64,000 bases of DNA from Odoribacter sp. AF15-53 (GCF_003479425.1 NZ_QUHC01000005.1:1-64000), one strand, 5' to 3'. Counted from the stretch's first letter, positions 1 to 8,302 are shown. A program made the numbers and translations. Notes: generated by a model from the letters alone, not told the origin.

Positions 1-66
1 TTTGCTGACACAGTTTAAATTACATTCTCTAAAACCGATAAACGGGTGAAAATCCCATGTTAAAGA

Positions 67-903
67 TTACAGGTTCTTGTTGCTCTTGCTTCGGTTTTGC
101 TTTTCTTCCGTTTGCTTGTCCTGTGTCTTTTCTCCTTTTTTTTCCTTTTCTTCCGTTTCTAAATCATTTCTTCTTTTTCTATATATAAAATCCGTTTCTT
201 TCTTTTTTCCGTCTTTTATGAAAATTTCCCTCTTTCCCCATATTAACATTTTAACTATCATAAATACCATAAGTGCCAGTATTATGGTCGGCACCAAATT
301 AACATGAGTAAGACTCAGTGTATAGCGTTCACATAGAGTTTGAGCTAACAAAATGCACCAAACCCCCAAGACAGTCCACGCCACATTTTCGCTCATTTTA
401 GACACGGAATAGTGTCTGCCTTGATAAAATATGGTTTTATAGATTGGTCCGGAAACGAAGTTTTCCAAATAGTCAATGTGTTTTTCCCAGTTTTCTTGCC
501 ACCGTTTACTACCTTTTATCACGAGCAGCCACGCGAGAGAAAGTATCACACCCAAGGCGAGTATACTTATATCAATTCCCAAAGTTATAATTTCCTTTAC
601 TCGATCGCTATTACTTGTGATGATTGCCGTGTAAGCAATAAAGGTTGCTGCGATGAATCCCCAAAAATACAAACCTCTGCTCCAGAATTTATCTATCTCA
701 TAATTTCGATTTTCCCATGCTTTTTCATAAGCGGCTTCTAGTTTATCTTTATCGGAAATTTCAAATTCTGATCCGTTTATTTCAACCCCAAAACGTTTAT
801 AATACTCTTGATCCTTTATTCGGGTATACTCTGTCTTTCCTTTAAATGAATCATATCCCGCTTTATTGTTATCATCTTGGTTTTGTGTTCCTGTATCACT
901 CAT
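67..903 (-). CDS. Four-helix integral membrane protein, function unknown
   Basis: A 278-residue protein. About 75 soluble N-terminal residues are followed by hydrophobic segments near residues 77-96, 105-129, 174-190 and 205-222, and by a highly charged Lys/Glu-rich C-terminal tail. The pattern FWxRxxYFWGFIAATF just before and in the first membrane segment recalls small bacterial membrane proteins sometimes annotated as RipA-like octameric proteins. I offer this only as a resemblance. No catalytic motif is visible. It is divergent from the AbiC-like gene at 1037 and is equally AT-rich, which suggests both belong to recently acquired DNA. The start is the first ATG, at 903. Confidence 0.7.
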   Translation of the reverse strand: MSDTGTQNQDDNNKAGYDSFKGKTEYTRIKDQEYYKRFGVEINGSEFEISDKDKLEAAYEKAWENRNYEIDKFWSRGLYFWGFIAATFIAYTAIITSNSDRVKEIITLGIDISILALGVILSLAWLLVIKGSKRWQENWEKHIDYLENFVSGPIYKTIFYQGRHYSVSKMSENVAWTVLGVWCILLAQTLCERYTLSLTHVNLVPTIILALMVFMIVKMLIWGKREIFIKDGKKKETDFIYRKRRNDLETEEKEKKGEKTQDKQTEEKQNRSKSNKNL

Positions 904-1036
904 TTTGGTACTATTATTTTATAAAACAATTACTTTTTTCAAAGATATAACAATAATCTCTTTTTCACAATTCTAATATTTATATTACATTTATGTTTTT
1001 AAACGAGGGGATGGCTATATCCCCTGTAACAAGTTT

Positions 1037-2251
1037 ATGAGGATGAAAAAATCGAGTACTTTTATTTGGATTATGGCTATTTTAGCTTTGATAGCTGTAT
1101 ATATGTTAGGTCGATATTTTTGGCAATTTGCAGAAAATGGTTGGTCAAACGATCCGATGGAATGGGGTGCTTTCGGTTCTTACATGGGAGCTATCACTGG
1201 TTTGCTAGCATTTGTGGGGGTTCTCTATTCTGTTCATAACGCAAACAAAAAATCTGCAGAGGCAAAGGAAGAAGCGGAAAAGGTACGAAAGGAAGCGGTA
1301 GCGGAAAATAAAAAAATAAGAGAAGAAGCAAGGGAAGAATCGGAGAGATTGGGTGCAAAAGCAGAAGCCAAAGATGAACGGGATTTATTCTTCAAATTAA
1401 TAGAATCTCACCAAAAGATGATGAATTCATTGATAAGTATAGATTTGAAAACACATGAAAAGACAGAGGGGATGCAGGCTTTTGAAGTTTATAAAAAGGA
1501 AATGTATTCGGATTTGCAACTAATGATAATTCATTGGAAAGCAGGTCAGTTTACTTCATACGCAGGATGGCAAAAGAACATAAAAATGTTAGTTAGGGAT
1601 GAATTTGAATTAACCTTATTCGTTGCAATGTTTGCATATGATGCTAATCAAATTAATAGAAAAGATGAACCTTTACAAAATGATGAGGAACTTGTAAAGA
1701 TTGTATTGTCAAATCCTCGATCTTGGTTTCGTGATTTGCGGAAAGGTTTAGATGATCCAGTAAAATATGGAAGATTGAAACCTTTTTATGTTAATTTTTC
1801 AACAGAAGAAAGGGAAGATTTATTATTATATGCGGGTGACGCATGGTGTTATACCGAAATAGACGTTCGTTACTCACTACTTCGGTTGGCAGCCCGTTGT
1901 TTTTATACAAGAAACTTGGCTCGTTTGAGTTTTCATTTTAATAACTTGTGCTATATTACTAAAGTGATAAATGATTTTAAGTTTAATCGGGATTATTATA
2001 TGGATTACTGGATTGCAAATTTAAATACAATGGAATGCGAGCTGTTGTTCTTTTATCTGTTAAGTGGAAAATCCAACATGGATATATCGGAGATTGCTAT
2101 AAATAGTAATTTATTTAAAAATGTACCTAAAGACCAAATTTTTACAGTTATGCCAGAAGATAAAACAGCCCTTGAAGTGTTGAATGAATTTTTGCAAATG
2201 CAAATTGACTATAAGGAAGAGATAAATTTTAATCCGGTTGCAGAAGAATAA
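1037..2251 (+). CDS. Putative phage abortive infection protein (AbiC-like)
   Basis: A 404-residue protein. There are two N-terminal membrane segments (about 8-28 and 43-66), the second in the pattern WGAFGSYMGAITGLLAF. A long Lys/Glu/Ala coiled coil follows (about 67-115), then the block DLFFKLIESHQKMMNSL and a soluble C-terminal domain. This architecture, WGxFGxYxGG-like membrane segment, helix, then FFxLLExHxxxxxS, is that of the putative phage abortive infection (putAbiC) family. The role would be phage defence at the inner membrane, by a mechanism not known to me. The start may be ATG 1037 or the ATG two codons later. An imperfect -7 box (TAcaTTTA) lies about 55 bp upstream. An unknown gene follows 77 bp downstream and could be a partner. 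Confidence 0.72.
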   Translation: MRMKKSSTFIWIMAILALIAVYMLGRYFWQFAENGWSNDPMEWGAFGSYMGAITGLLAFVGVLYSVHNANKKSAEAKEEAEKVRKEAVAENKKIREEAREESERLGAKAEAKDERDLFFKLIESHQKMMNSLISIDLKTHEKTEGMQAFEVYKKEMYSDLQLMIIHWKAGQFTSYAGWQKNIKMLVRDEFELTLFVAMFAYDANQINRKDEPLQNDEELVKIVLSNPRSWFRDLRKGLDDPVKYGRLKPFYVNFSTEEREDLLLYAGDAWCYTEIDVRYSLLRLAARCFYTRNLARLSFHFNNLCYITKVINDFKFNRDYYMDYWIANLNTMECELLFFYLLSGKSNMDISEIAINSNLFKNVPKDQIFTVMPEDKTALEVLNEFLQMQIDYKEEINFNPVAEE

Positions 2252-2328
2252 AATTTTATATCGTTTAATTGGTTATTTTTTATCATATAGATTCAGTTTC
2301 GAGTTGAATTAGATTTAAAGTTTTTATT

Positions 2329-3441
2329 ATGGCTATATTAATTGATACTTTTTCATACCGTTGTAGAGTAATTGATGGTGTCCATTATTTCAATAGATGG
2401 GCAAGCGTTAAAGAACATCCTGAGTTCTCTGAAAAGGAACGGCTTTATTTTTTGAATAAAATATTGAATAGTCTTTTATCCCATGATGTTATATATATTT
2501 TTTTAGATGCTCTTGAGGAGTTTTTAGATCTCATGGGAACAGAAGCAACGAGTATGCTTATTTACCGGGACGAATTACGGATAATAGATTCATGGTTTTA
2601 TCCGAGTTTCATGTTTTGCGATAAAAAGGATGTGATAACCTACCTAAACCTTCATCAAACAAATCCATATGATCAGATAATGGCTCGTTTGAGAAATAAA
2701 TATAATAAATCTCAATATAGTTTTTATAAAGATGTGCTTCGAGATAAATTGTTACATGAGGATATAGAATATGATCTTTGGGATGATAATGTACAAAAAG
2801 CCGTGTGTCGGGATTTTTATATTCCTGCATTAAGAGGACTTTTCGGTTTTCAATCAGAAAATCCTTATGCGATAAAAGAAGGTGAAGCTGCTGGTTTTAT
2901 GAGGCTGCTGCTAATGGAGAGAAGTTTAGAATGGGCTTCACAACTTGGAACGCATGAAGTTTTAATTGAGGATAAAGCAAAGTACTGTCTTGTTTCGAAG
3001 TTGGGTTATAAACTAGACAGACTAGTTGTTCAGCATCTAAATGAAGCCTTGACAGCGAGAAAAATTCCTGAGCTTGCTCTTTTATATTACAATAAAATTT
3101 TACATATTTCTGATATATTAAAAATTAGGGATGATATAAATGGAGTTAAATACCGGGAATGGCTTGTTTCTAAAGATTACAATTATGATGAACTTACGAA
3201 AGTCTTGATGAGTAAAACAGGCGAATCCGCTTGGTTAAAATGGGGACGTTTTGGTCTAGTTACTGGAATAGGTATTGTGGATACTTGGACTGGTGTTGTA
3301 AGTGCTTTGGTGGATGTAAGTATAGAGGAATTACGAAAGAATTTACAAAAATGGTCTCCGCAAATGTTTTTTGATAAAACATTATCTCAAAATTTGAAGC
3401 AATGTAAAGTAATGGCTAATATGAAAAATATAGGTAAGTAG
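2329..3441 (+). CDS. Hypothetical protein downstream of the AbiC-like gene
   Basis: A 370-residue protein that I do not recognise. It is mostly soluble and rich in aromatic residues (Tyr, Phe, Trp). A Gly-rich hydrophobic stretch near residues 304-325 (WGRFGLVTGIGIVDTW) could insert in or touch a membrane. There is no signal peptide and no recognisable catalytic motif. It is 77 bp after the AbiC-like gene, on the same strand and with similarly low GC, so joint transcription is plausible. A two-gene defence module is inference only. Confidence 0.6.
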   Translation: MAILIDTFSYRCRVIDGVHYFNRWASVKEHPEFSEKERLYFLNKILNSLLSHDVIYIFLDALEEFLDLMGTEATSMLIYRDELRIIDSWFYPSFMFCDKKDVITYLNLHQTNPYDQIMARLRNKYNKSQYSFYKDVLRDKLLHEDIEYDLWDDNVQKAVCRDFYIPALRGLFGFQSENPYAIKEGEAAGFMRLLLMERSLEWASQLGTHEVLIEDKAKYCLVSKLGYKLDRLVVQHLNEALTARKIPELALLYYNKILHISDILKIRDDINGVKYREWLVSKDYNYDELTKVLMSKTGESAWLKWGRFGLVTGIGIVDTWTGVVSALVDVSIEELRKNLQKWSPQMFFDKTLSQNLKQCKVMANMKNIGK

Positions 3442-3531
3442 TTTCGATTTTGTTTATATCGGTATCTTGGACTTCTATTTTTATTACCTTACTAAATAGA
3501 GAGGAACGTGTTGTTTTAAATAATTCATGTC

Positions 3532-3960
3532 ATGAAAATAATTCGTGCGTTTGTTTGTGCATCACTTTTAATATTCTTTTTCTCTTGCTCGAAAAGTGAC
3601 AAGGGAGAGAAAGAAGAAGAACTAAACAATACCGGGGAGGCGTTTATGGAACTTGTGATGCAGCGTGAAAATTGGCTAGCCGAGTGGGAGGCGGTAAGAC
3701 AACTCGTAACCCCTTTACCTAATCGTTCCCGACACGAAGACAAGTATTACGTTTTGCCTGTTCTGGCAGACGAAGATAGTTATTACGTTATCTTTTATCC
3801 CGTGGAAATTGTTGGGAACGAAGTATCGGAAAAACTGGGCACGCCTCTCTCCACCGGGAAAACGTGTAGTGAAAAGGAATTGGATGCCTCTGTTGATATT
3901 GTTGTCGAAAAGAAAGATTGGGAAGAGGAAATAAAGCATATAATAATTGAAGAGAAATAA
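3532..3960 (+). CDS. Small putative lipoprotein, function unknown
   Basis: A 142-residue protein beginning with a lipoprotein signal peptide. A hydrophobic run ends in FFFSCS, with Cys at about residue 19. A Glu/Lys-rich linker leads to a compact domain containing YYVLPVLADEDSYYVIFYPVEI. I recognise no family. It is probably anchored in the outer or inner membrane. It sits 91 bp after the preceding gene and 47 bp before the next, all on the plus strand, so it may be part of the same AT-rich cargo. Confidence 0.6.
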   Translation: MKIIRAFVCASLLIFFFSCSKSDKGEKEEELNNTGEAFMELVMQRENWLAEWEAVRQLVTPLPNRSRHEDKYYVLPVLADEDSYYVIFYPVEIVGNEVSEKLGTPLSTGKTCSEKELDASVDIVVEKKDWEEEIKHIIIEEK

Positions 3961-4007
3961 CCGTTCGTTTGTTTTAGCAACGAAGAATTGATACAATAAT
4001 CTTAATA

Positions 4008-4394
4008 ATGAATTATTTTATGGAAGAAGAAGAATTAAAACTATTGAATGAAATTGACCTGTTACACGAGAAGTTATTATGCTTAGGTAATGGATATACT
4101 TACGCACAATGTGCAACGTCTTTGCGGGATAAAGTGGTCGAACTTTGTAACAAATTTGAACCTGATTATATTGAAGACATTGAAATTCGACAATTATATC
4201 ATACTTGTAATAAAGAAGTTGATTTTGTCAAACATCAACAAGAGAAAGTGAGCAAACCGAGAGCTTCCAAAAAAAGCAAGAATGAATTAATTGATAAGAT
4301 GGAAAAGGCTACCAACCAGATCGAAATAGATATATATTCGTTGTTCAAAAAAATAGATGAATCGAAAGAAGCAAAATTATTACCATTACAGTAA
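4008..4394 (+). CDS. Hypothetical helical protein
   Basis: A 128-residue protein that is charged and predicted all-helical, with a Lys-rich central segment (KVSKPRASKKSKNELIDKMEK). No signal peptide or known motif is seen. The start is ATG 4008. A second ATG four codons later is an alternative. Its stop codon overlaps the upstream arm of an intrinsic terminator, so it is the last gene of this transcript. Confidence 0.5.
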   Translation: MNYFMEEEELKLLNEIDLLHEKLLCLGNGYTYAQCATSLRDKVVELCNKFEPDYIEDIEIRQLYHTCNKEVDFVKHQQEKVSKPRASKKSKNELIDKMEKATNQIEIDIYSLFKKIDESKEAKLLPLQ

Positions 4395-4421
4395 AAGCGG
4401 ATTAATTCCGCTTTTTTCTTT
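4393..4421 (+). terminator. Intrinsic terminator
   Basis: AAAAGCGGA, loop TTAAT, TCCGCTTTT, followed by a T-rich run. It directly follows the stop codon at 4394. Confidence 0.85.
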
Positions 4422-4464
4422 TTTGTCGGTAATAACATTAAGATTTAAGTAATAGGATTTTACT

Positions 4465-4544
4465 TATACCTTATTATATAGGTATATCCTCGAACGTTCA
4501 TTTATATATTCACGCGGAACTTAACCAAAACATTCTCAAATGTT
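4465..4544. promoter_or_regulatory. Three palindromes upstream of umuD (putative SOS operators)
   Basis: Three perfect inverted repeats lie within 80 bp. TATACC-N10-GGTATA is at 4465-4486. GAACGTTC is at 4492-4499. AACATT-CTCA-AATGTT is at 4529-4544. UmuDC operons are normally LexA-controlled. The second palindrome resembles the GAAC/GTTC half-sites of Gram-positive-type LexA boxes, but no Bacteroidetes LexA consensus was checked, so the regulator is an inference. Confidence 0.45.
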
Positions 4545-4598
4545 CCTAAATCTTCTTGTAATTAATTTATTACAAAATTAATTATGAATTTCTCCACC

Positions 4599-4606
4599 TA
4601 TCTTTG
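4599..4606 (+). promoter_or_regulatory. -7 promoter box of umuDC (TAtcTTTG)
   Basis: TATCTTTG matches the Bacteroidetes -7 consensus TAnnTTTG. It ends only 8 bp before the ATG at 4615, so an mRNA started here would be leaderless or nearly so. No clear TTTG element is seen about 20 bp upstream. Confidence 0.5.
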
Positions 4607-4614
4607 CGATAGTG

Positions 4615-5073
4615 ATGGAAAAGGACATATTTAGAGAAATAAAATTATACAAGTGCGACACGAGTACGCACTTGGCGTTGCCTTTGGCGGAGGACGGGAT
4701 TCATGCGGGTTTCCCTTCTCCGGCGGCTGATTACTTGGAGTTGGCAATTGACCTGAACGAAGAACTTGTGAAGAATCCCACATCTACTTTTTTCGGGCGT
4801 GTCGTGGGGGATTGTTTAAAAGATGCCGGGGTTGATGAAGGTGATATTGTTATAATAGATAAATCTCTATTACCTCCTAAAAATGGGGATATGGTAGTCG
4901 CGTTTCTCGATGGTGAATTTACCTTACGATTGATCGAGAGGAGGAAGGGAGAAAAAGATGTGATTTGGCTACTTCCGGCGAATGATAAGTACGAGCCGAC
5001 ACGGGTGACGAGTGAGAACGATTTCGTCGTTTGGGGAGTGGTAACAAGTATTATTAAACAACGGAAAAGGTAA
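4615..5073 (+). CDS. umuD: UmuD-like S24 peptidase with altered catalytic dyad
   Basis: A 152-residue UmuD homologue, the accessory subunit of translesion polymerase V. The Ala-Gly bond in HAGFPSPAADY matches the self-cleavage site (Cys24-Gly25 in E. coli). GDCLKDAG aligns with the E. coli GDSM block around Ser60, and GEFTLRL aligns with GEFTVKK around Lys97. The nucleophile Ser is therefore Cys (codon TGT) and the general-base Lys is Arg (codon CGA). ATG 4615 is preferred over GTG 4612. umuC starts 3 bp after the stop codon, so the two are surely one operon. Whether this protein can still self-process is unclear. Confidence 0.88.
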   Translation: MEKDIFREIKLYKCDTSTHLALPLAEDGIHAGFPSPAADYLELAIDLNEELVKNPTSTFFGRVVGDCLKDAGVDEGDIVIIDKSLLPPKNGDMVVAFLDGEFTLRLIERRKGEKDVIWLLPANDKYEPTRVTSENDFVVWGVVTSIIKQRKR

Positions 5074-5076
5074 GCC

Positions 5077-6336
5077 ATGTATGCCCTTGTCGATTGTAAT
5101 AATTTTTTTGCCAGTTGCGAACGGGTGTTCAATCCCGCTTTACGGGATCAGCCGATTGTCGTGCTTTCAAATAACGATGGTTGCGTGATCGCACGATCCA
5201 ACGAGGCGAAGAAATTAGGGCTTAAAATGGGTGATCCTTACTTTAAAGTGAAAGATGTTATCGTGAAACATGGGGTTCATGTTTTTTCATCTAACTATGT
5301 TTTGTATCAGGATATGTCAAATCGAGTCATGCAGACTCTCGCGGGATTCGTGAAAGATATAGAAGTCTATTCTATCGACGAGAGTTTTCTTGATCTCATG
5401 GGATACGAGGAACATTATAATTTGACAGAATACGGGAAACAAATCGTGAACACGGTTACCCGAAATACCGGAATCCCGGTGTCTATGGGTATCGCTCCCA
5501 CGAAGACGTTGGCGAAAGTGGCAAGTAAGTTCGCGAAAAAATATAAACGCTATGGTGGCGTGTGTATTATAGATAGCGAGGAAAAGCGGGAAAAAGCCCT
5601 AAAATTGTTCGATATTGAGGACGTGTGGGGAGTTGGGCGACAATATCTAAAAATCTTGAATTATTACGGGGTGAAAACGGCTTATGATTTTATTTTAAAG
5701 CCGGAGAGTTTCGTGCGCAAGTACATGAAAGTGGGCGGCGTGAGAACGTGGAAAGAGTTAAGAGGTATTCCGTGTCATAGTTTGGAACAACCGCAAGATA
5801 AGAAAAGTATTTGTACATCAAGAAGTTTCGGGGAAACCGTGACCGATTACCCGACGTTATCCGAGGCAGTGTCGAATTTCGCGGCGGCTTGCGCCCGGAA
5901 GTTGCGGGAACAAAATTCGTGTGCCGGAATGATTACCGTGTTTATACTAACAAATCGGTTTCGAGCGGATTTACCACAAGATTTCGAGTGTAGAACAATA
6001 TCGTTGCCCGTTGCGACGAACGCGAGTTCAGAACTAATAGCTGCTGCCTGTTCCATCCTACAACATATTTATAAAAAAGGATACGCTTACAAGAAAGCGG
6101 GGTGCGTGGTATCCGCCATTGTTCCGAAAAACGAGGTGCAATTAAATTTGTTTGATGAAACGGACCGCGTTAGACTTCAACGCTTGTATAATACCGTTGA
6201 TCGGGTCAACAAGAAAAACGGGACAGACTCGCTGAAAATTGCCGCCCAAGGTTATGGTAAAAAATGGAAGTTAAAAAGCGAGCATATTTCCAAGAGGTAC
6301 ACCACGAACCTGAACGATATAATCACGATCCGGTAA
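5077..6336 (+). CDS. umuC: UmuC, Y-family translesion DNA polymerase
   Basis: A 419-residue, full-length catalytic subunit of polymerase V. It starts with MYALVDCNNFFASCERV, which carries the first metal-binding Asp. NNDGCVIARSNEAKKLG follows, then YSIDESFLD near residues 98-106 with the other catalytic acidic residues. Fingers, thumb and little-finger regions follow to a normal length. It is translationally close to umuD. The role is error-prone bypass of DNA damage, with accessory copies often carried on mobile DNA. It reads intact. Confidence 0.95.
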   Translation: MYALVDCNNFFASCERVFNPALRDQPIVVLSNNDGCVIARSNEAKKLGLKMGDPYFKVKDVIVKHGVHVFSSNYVLYQDMSNRVMQTLAGFVKDIEVYSIDESFLDLMGYEEHYNLTEYGKQIVNTVTRNTGIPVSMGIAPTKTLAKVASKFAKKYKRYGGVCIIDSEEKREKALKLFDIEDVWGVGRQYLKILNYYGVKTAYDFILKPESFVRKYMKVGGVRTWKELRGIPCHSLEQPQDKKSICTSRSFGETVTDYPTLSEAVSNFAAACARKLREQNSCAGMITVFILTNRFRADLPQDFECRTISLPVATNASSELIAAACSILQHIYKKGYAYKKAGCVVSAIVPKNEVQLNLFDETDRVRLQRLYNTVDRVNKKNGTDSLKIAAQGYGKKWKLKSEHISKRYTTNLNDIITIR

Positions 6337-6782
6337 AAAATACTTTGAACGTGTTGACTAAAAATGATAAAATGCGTTTTGAGAGCCTAATTTGACTCTT
6401 TTTTATTTAAAATGATTACAAATTAGCGATGCTTTATATAATTTATAAACGATATTTATTGCTAGAAAAAAAAGGTATAAAGTTGGAATAAATGGAGCGT
6501 GGATACACGACTAAATTGTAACTTGTATTTTTTGTAAGTCTTATCGTTATTAGCTTCTAGCGATTCAGCAAAAAGTGTGCTATAATTGTAGCTAAAACAT
6601 AACTATTAAGAGGTAATTACGTGAATTATAAAGAATCATTCTATTTAACAATATTATTTCATTATTATTTCATAACACGCACTTTTTTAATCAAAAAAAT
6701 AATCTTAACTTGCATGAGTATACATTTTCAGAGAGAGTTTTTATGCGCGCATTATTTTTATTAATGTTAAATTTACGCGACT
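6337..6782. other. 446 bp AT-rich intergenic region
   Basis: No convincing gene. A weak AGAG/CTCT hairpin with a T run near 6390-6415 could end umuDC transcription. A near-duplicate ATTATTTCATTATTATTTCAT lies around 6650-6672. No full TAnnTTTG box was found for the gene at 6783. TTAACTTGC near 6705 is a poor match. Confidence 0.5.
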
Positions 6783-7130
6783 ATGAAAAGATTAATGTTG
6801 TTATGTTTGGTGGCGGTTGGTACAATGTGCCTATCGTTCACGGCATTTGCCCCGGCAGTACAGACTTCCGTAAGCGGACACGTTTACGATCAATCAACCC
6901 AATCACCAATTGGTGGAATCGTGGTAGATGAAATGGTAAATGGTGTTTCCGTTAATACCACAACCACATGGTCGGATGGTTCTTTTTCTATTGAAGTACA
7001 AAGTAGAAAATCAACCTTGCGTTTTAGTGACCCGGATTACCAGAGTTATTCAACCGTGGAGCAAACATTTGATTTAAGTCAGGATTGTAGCGACGTGAGT
7101 GTTTACATGCACTCGTCAAGTCAAGAATGA
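6783..7130 (+). CDS. Small secreted protein with carboxypeptidase-regulatory-like fold
   Basis: A 115-residue protein with a Sec signal peptide (about residues 1-23, ending near TAFA). The single beta-rich domain, SVSGHVYDQSTQSPIGGIVV then TTWSDGSFSIEV and LRFSDPDYQSYS, follows the pattern of CarboxypepD_reg-like domains that begin many SusC proteins. Here it stands alone with no barrel behind it. It is secreted to the periplasm or surface and its function is unknown. It is not obviously part of an operon. Confidence 0.65.
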   Translation: MKRLMLLCLVAVGTMCLSFTAFAPAVQTSVSGHVYDQSTQSPIGGIVVDEMVNGVSVNTTTTWSDGSFSIEVQSRKSTLRFSDPDYQSYSTVEQTFDLSQDCSDVSVYMHSSSQE

Positions 7131-7208
7131 CGTACTTTTTCAAATCTTAACCGTAAATTTAGAGGTGTAATAAAGCTAGTGTTGGGGAAGCATCTTTGAA
7201 GACTAAAG

Positions 7209-7236
7209 AGAGGGGGCAATCGCCCCCTCTTGTTAT
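7209..7236. terminator. Convergent, probably bidirectional terminator
   Basis: A perfect 9-bp stem, AGAGGGGGC, loop AATC, GCCCCCTCT, lies between the stop codons of the plus-strand secreted protein and the minus-strand regulator. It can serve both. Confidence 0.75.
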
Positions 7237-7496
7237 TTATCTCGTTTGAGGTATTTCGAGTTATCGTCCGGGAAATTTTCGTCCGGCATAAAATCTTTCA
7301 TCTTGCAATTGAAGATAATGGCGAGGGCGTTCAAGTGGTTGAAATTATACTTGTCCTTACATTTAGCACTTTCAACATTCCCCACGAAAGTAATATCCAG
7401 ATTCATTTCCATTGACAATTGGGCTTGCGACATCCCGGCGGCGAGTCTATACTCCCGAACCTTTTTTATAATCGCTAACTCAACTTGCGTCTTCAT
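7233..7496 (-). CDS. XRE-family HTH regulator, array copy 1
   Basis: An 87-residue Cro/CI-type DNA-binding protein. The helix-turn-helix runs REYRLAAGMSQAQLSMEMNLDITFVGNVES, followed by the array signature KYNFNHLNALAIIFNCKMKDFMPDE. The start is the ATG at 7496, by homology with copies 2-4 (methionine, short acidic leader, then I.KVRE). It lacks the long basic tail of copies 2-4. It is the leftmost of five related minus-strand genes and is divergent from a putative small RNA. Confidence 0.85.
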   Translation of the reverse strand: MKTQVELAIIKKVREYRLAAGMSQAQLSMEMNLDITFVGNVESAKCKDKYNFNHLNALAIIFNCKMKDFMPDENFPDDNSKYLKRDK

Positions 7497-7515
7497 TGCC
7501 TTGTTTTTGAAAAAA

Positions 7516-7572
7516 TAAAGGAAATATTTTTTCTCATTTTCTTTCATCTGAAATATCAGATGGTTACCTTTG
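7516..7572. promoter_or_regulatory. Divergent control region 1: TAAAGGAAA-N39 module-TACCTTTG
   Basis: TAAAGGAAAT at 7516-7525 is followed after exactly 39 bp by the plus-strand -7 box TACCTTTG at 7565-7572. The same block, spacing and orientation recur beside XRE copies 2, 3 and 4. The plus box would start a transcript near 7579. The TAAAGG block lies just upstream of the XRE start on the other strand. Confidence 0.65.
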
Positions 7573-7578
7573 CGATAA

Positions 7579-7733
7579 GATTTATTAAATAGAGTCCCAC
7601 TCGAAATAATGCAAACGTGTAAGCGCGGGAACCACCATTCCTCGTGGAAGCACGGGCGGGAAACCGCCCGTGGCTCTAAATAGTAAATTAATGAATATCC
7701 AAAACGCCCTCCCCTCCTTGGAGGGCGTTTCCT
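7579..7733 (+). ncRNA. Putative structured small RNA 1 of the XRE array
   Basis: About 155 nt between a TACCTTTG promoter and a strong terminator. It contains CACGGGCGG-GAAA-CCGCCCGTG (7651-7672), a perfect 9-bp stem with a GNRA tetraloop. A longer-range TAGAG/CTCTA pairing encloses the body. A 24-codon reading frame (ATG 7609 to TAG 7681) spans the structure. Since the other copies do not keep that start, I favour RNA over peptide. Confidence 0.45.
7701..7732. terminator. Terminator between small RNA 1 and XRE copy 2
   Basis: AACGCCCTCC (7703-7712) pairs with GGAGGGCGTT (7720-7729). It is almost identical to the hairpin at 8423-8445, which shows the two units are duplicates. It is convergent and serves both strands. 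Confidence 0.75.
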
Positions 7734-7787
7734 ATATATATAGGTGAAGATTTGAGTGGGCGGGTTTGCCCGTGTGAAGAAGAGGGA

Positions 7788-8222
7788 TTATTTTTTCTTT
7801 TTCGTGTTGGCTTTCTCCGCAGCCTTTTCCTTTTTCTTTCTCTCCTTCTCTTCCCGTTTCAATCGTGCTTTCTCTTCCGCCCGGCGCATCATTTTTTCAT
7901 AGTTATTTTTTACCCGCGGGTGTTTATTCAGGTAGTCCTCGATGCAGTCAATTTCGAGGTTCGTGGGAGGGAAAAAGTAAGCGAAGGGAACGTTGAAGTA
8001 TCTCGCGATCTCGTTCACGTGATTAAAATTGTATTTCGTGTTACTATGAATATTTTCTGCACGCCCCACGTAAGAAATAGATAATTTAAGTTCAGAAGAA
8101 AGTTTTTTCTGTCCCACCTTTCTCGACTCCCTTAGTTCTTTTACCTTTTCGATCACGTAGAGTTCGATAACAGTTTTTGTTATTTTGGGTTTCTTGACAT
8201 CAGTCGTCTTTGTGGTATCCAT
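7788..8222 (-). CDS. XRE-family HTH regulator with basic tail, array copy 2
   Basis: A 144-residue protein. A short leader is followed by VIEKVKELRESRKVGQKKLSSELKLSISYVGRAEN (the helix-turn-helix), the KYNFNHVNEIARYFNVPFAYFFPP segment, a linker IEDYLNKHPRVKNNYEKMM, and a Lys/Glu/Arg-rich tail of about 35 residues. ATG 8222 is chosen because upstream in-frame residues have no counterpart in the other copies and overlap the divergent promoter. It probably acts as a DNA- or RNA-binding repressor. The target is unknown and autoregulation of its own divergent region is plausible. Confidence 0.85.
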   Translation of the reverse strand: MDTTKTTDVKKPKITKTVIELYVIEKVKELRESRKVGQKKLSSELKLSISYVGRAENIHSNTKYNFNHVNEIARYFNVPFAYFFPPTNLEIDCIEDYLNKHPRVKNNYEKMMRRAEEKARLKREEKERKKKEKAAEKANTKKKK

Positions 8223-8239
8223 TTTATGAAAATTAAAGA

Positions 8240-8296
8240 TAAAGGAAAGATTTGCGCCCAAAAGTTTGGTATACGGATACGAGTACCCTATATTTG
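8240..8296. promoter_or_regulatory. Divergent control region 2: TAAAGGAAAG-N39-TATATTTG
   Basis: TAAAGGAAAG at 8240-8249, 39 bp, then TATATTTG at 8289-8296. A TTTG -33 box (8265-8268) sits 20 bp before the -7 box, so the plus-strand promoter is textbook. Confidence 0.75.
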
Positions 8297-8302
8297 TACC
8301 AA

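Noticed and set aside
319-335. ATAGCGTTCA inside the first gene, matching the 10-mer of the 46430 repeat
   Set aside because: A single 10-base match within coding sequence in 64 kb is compatible with chance.
7609-7683. 24-codon ORF inside small RNA 1
   Set aside because: It has a plausible ATG, but the start is not kept in the related segment at 8303 and the sequence is dominated by strong RNA stems. I treat it as RNA with the peptide noted only as an alternative.
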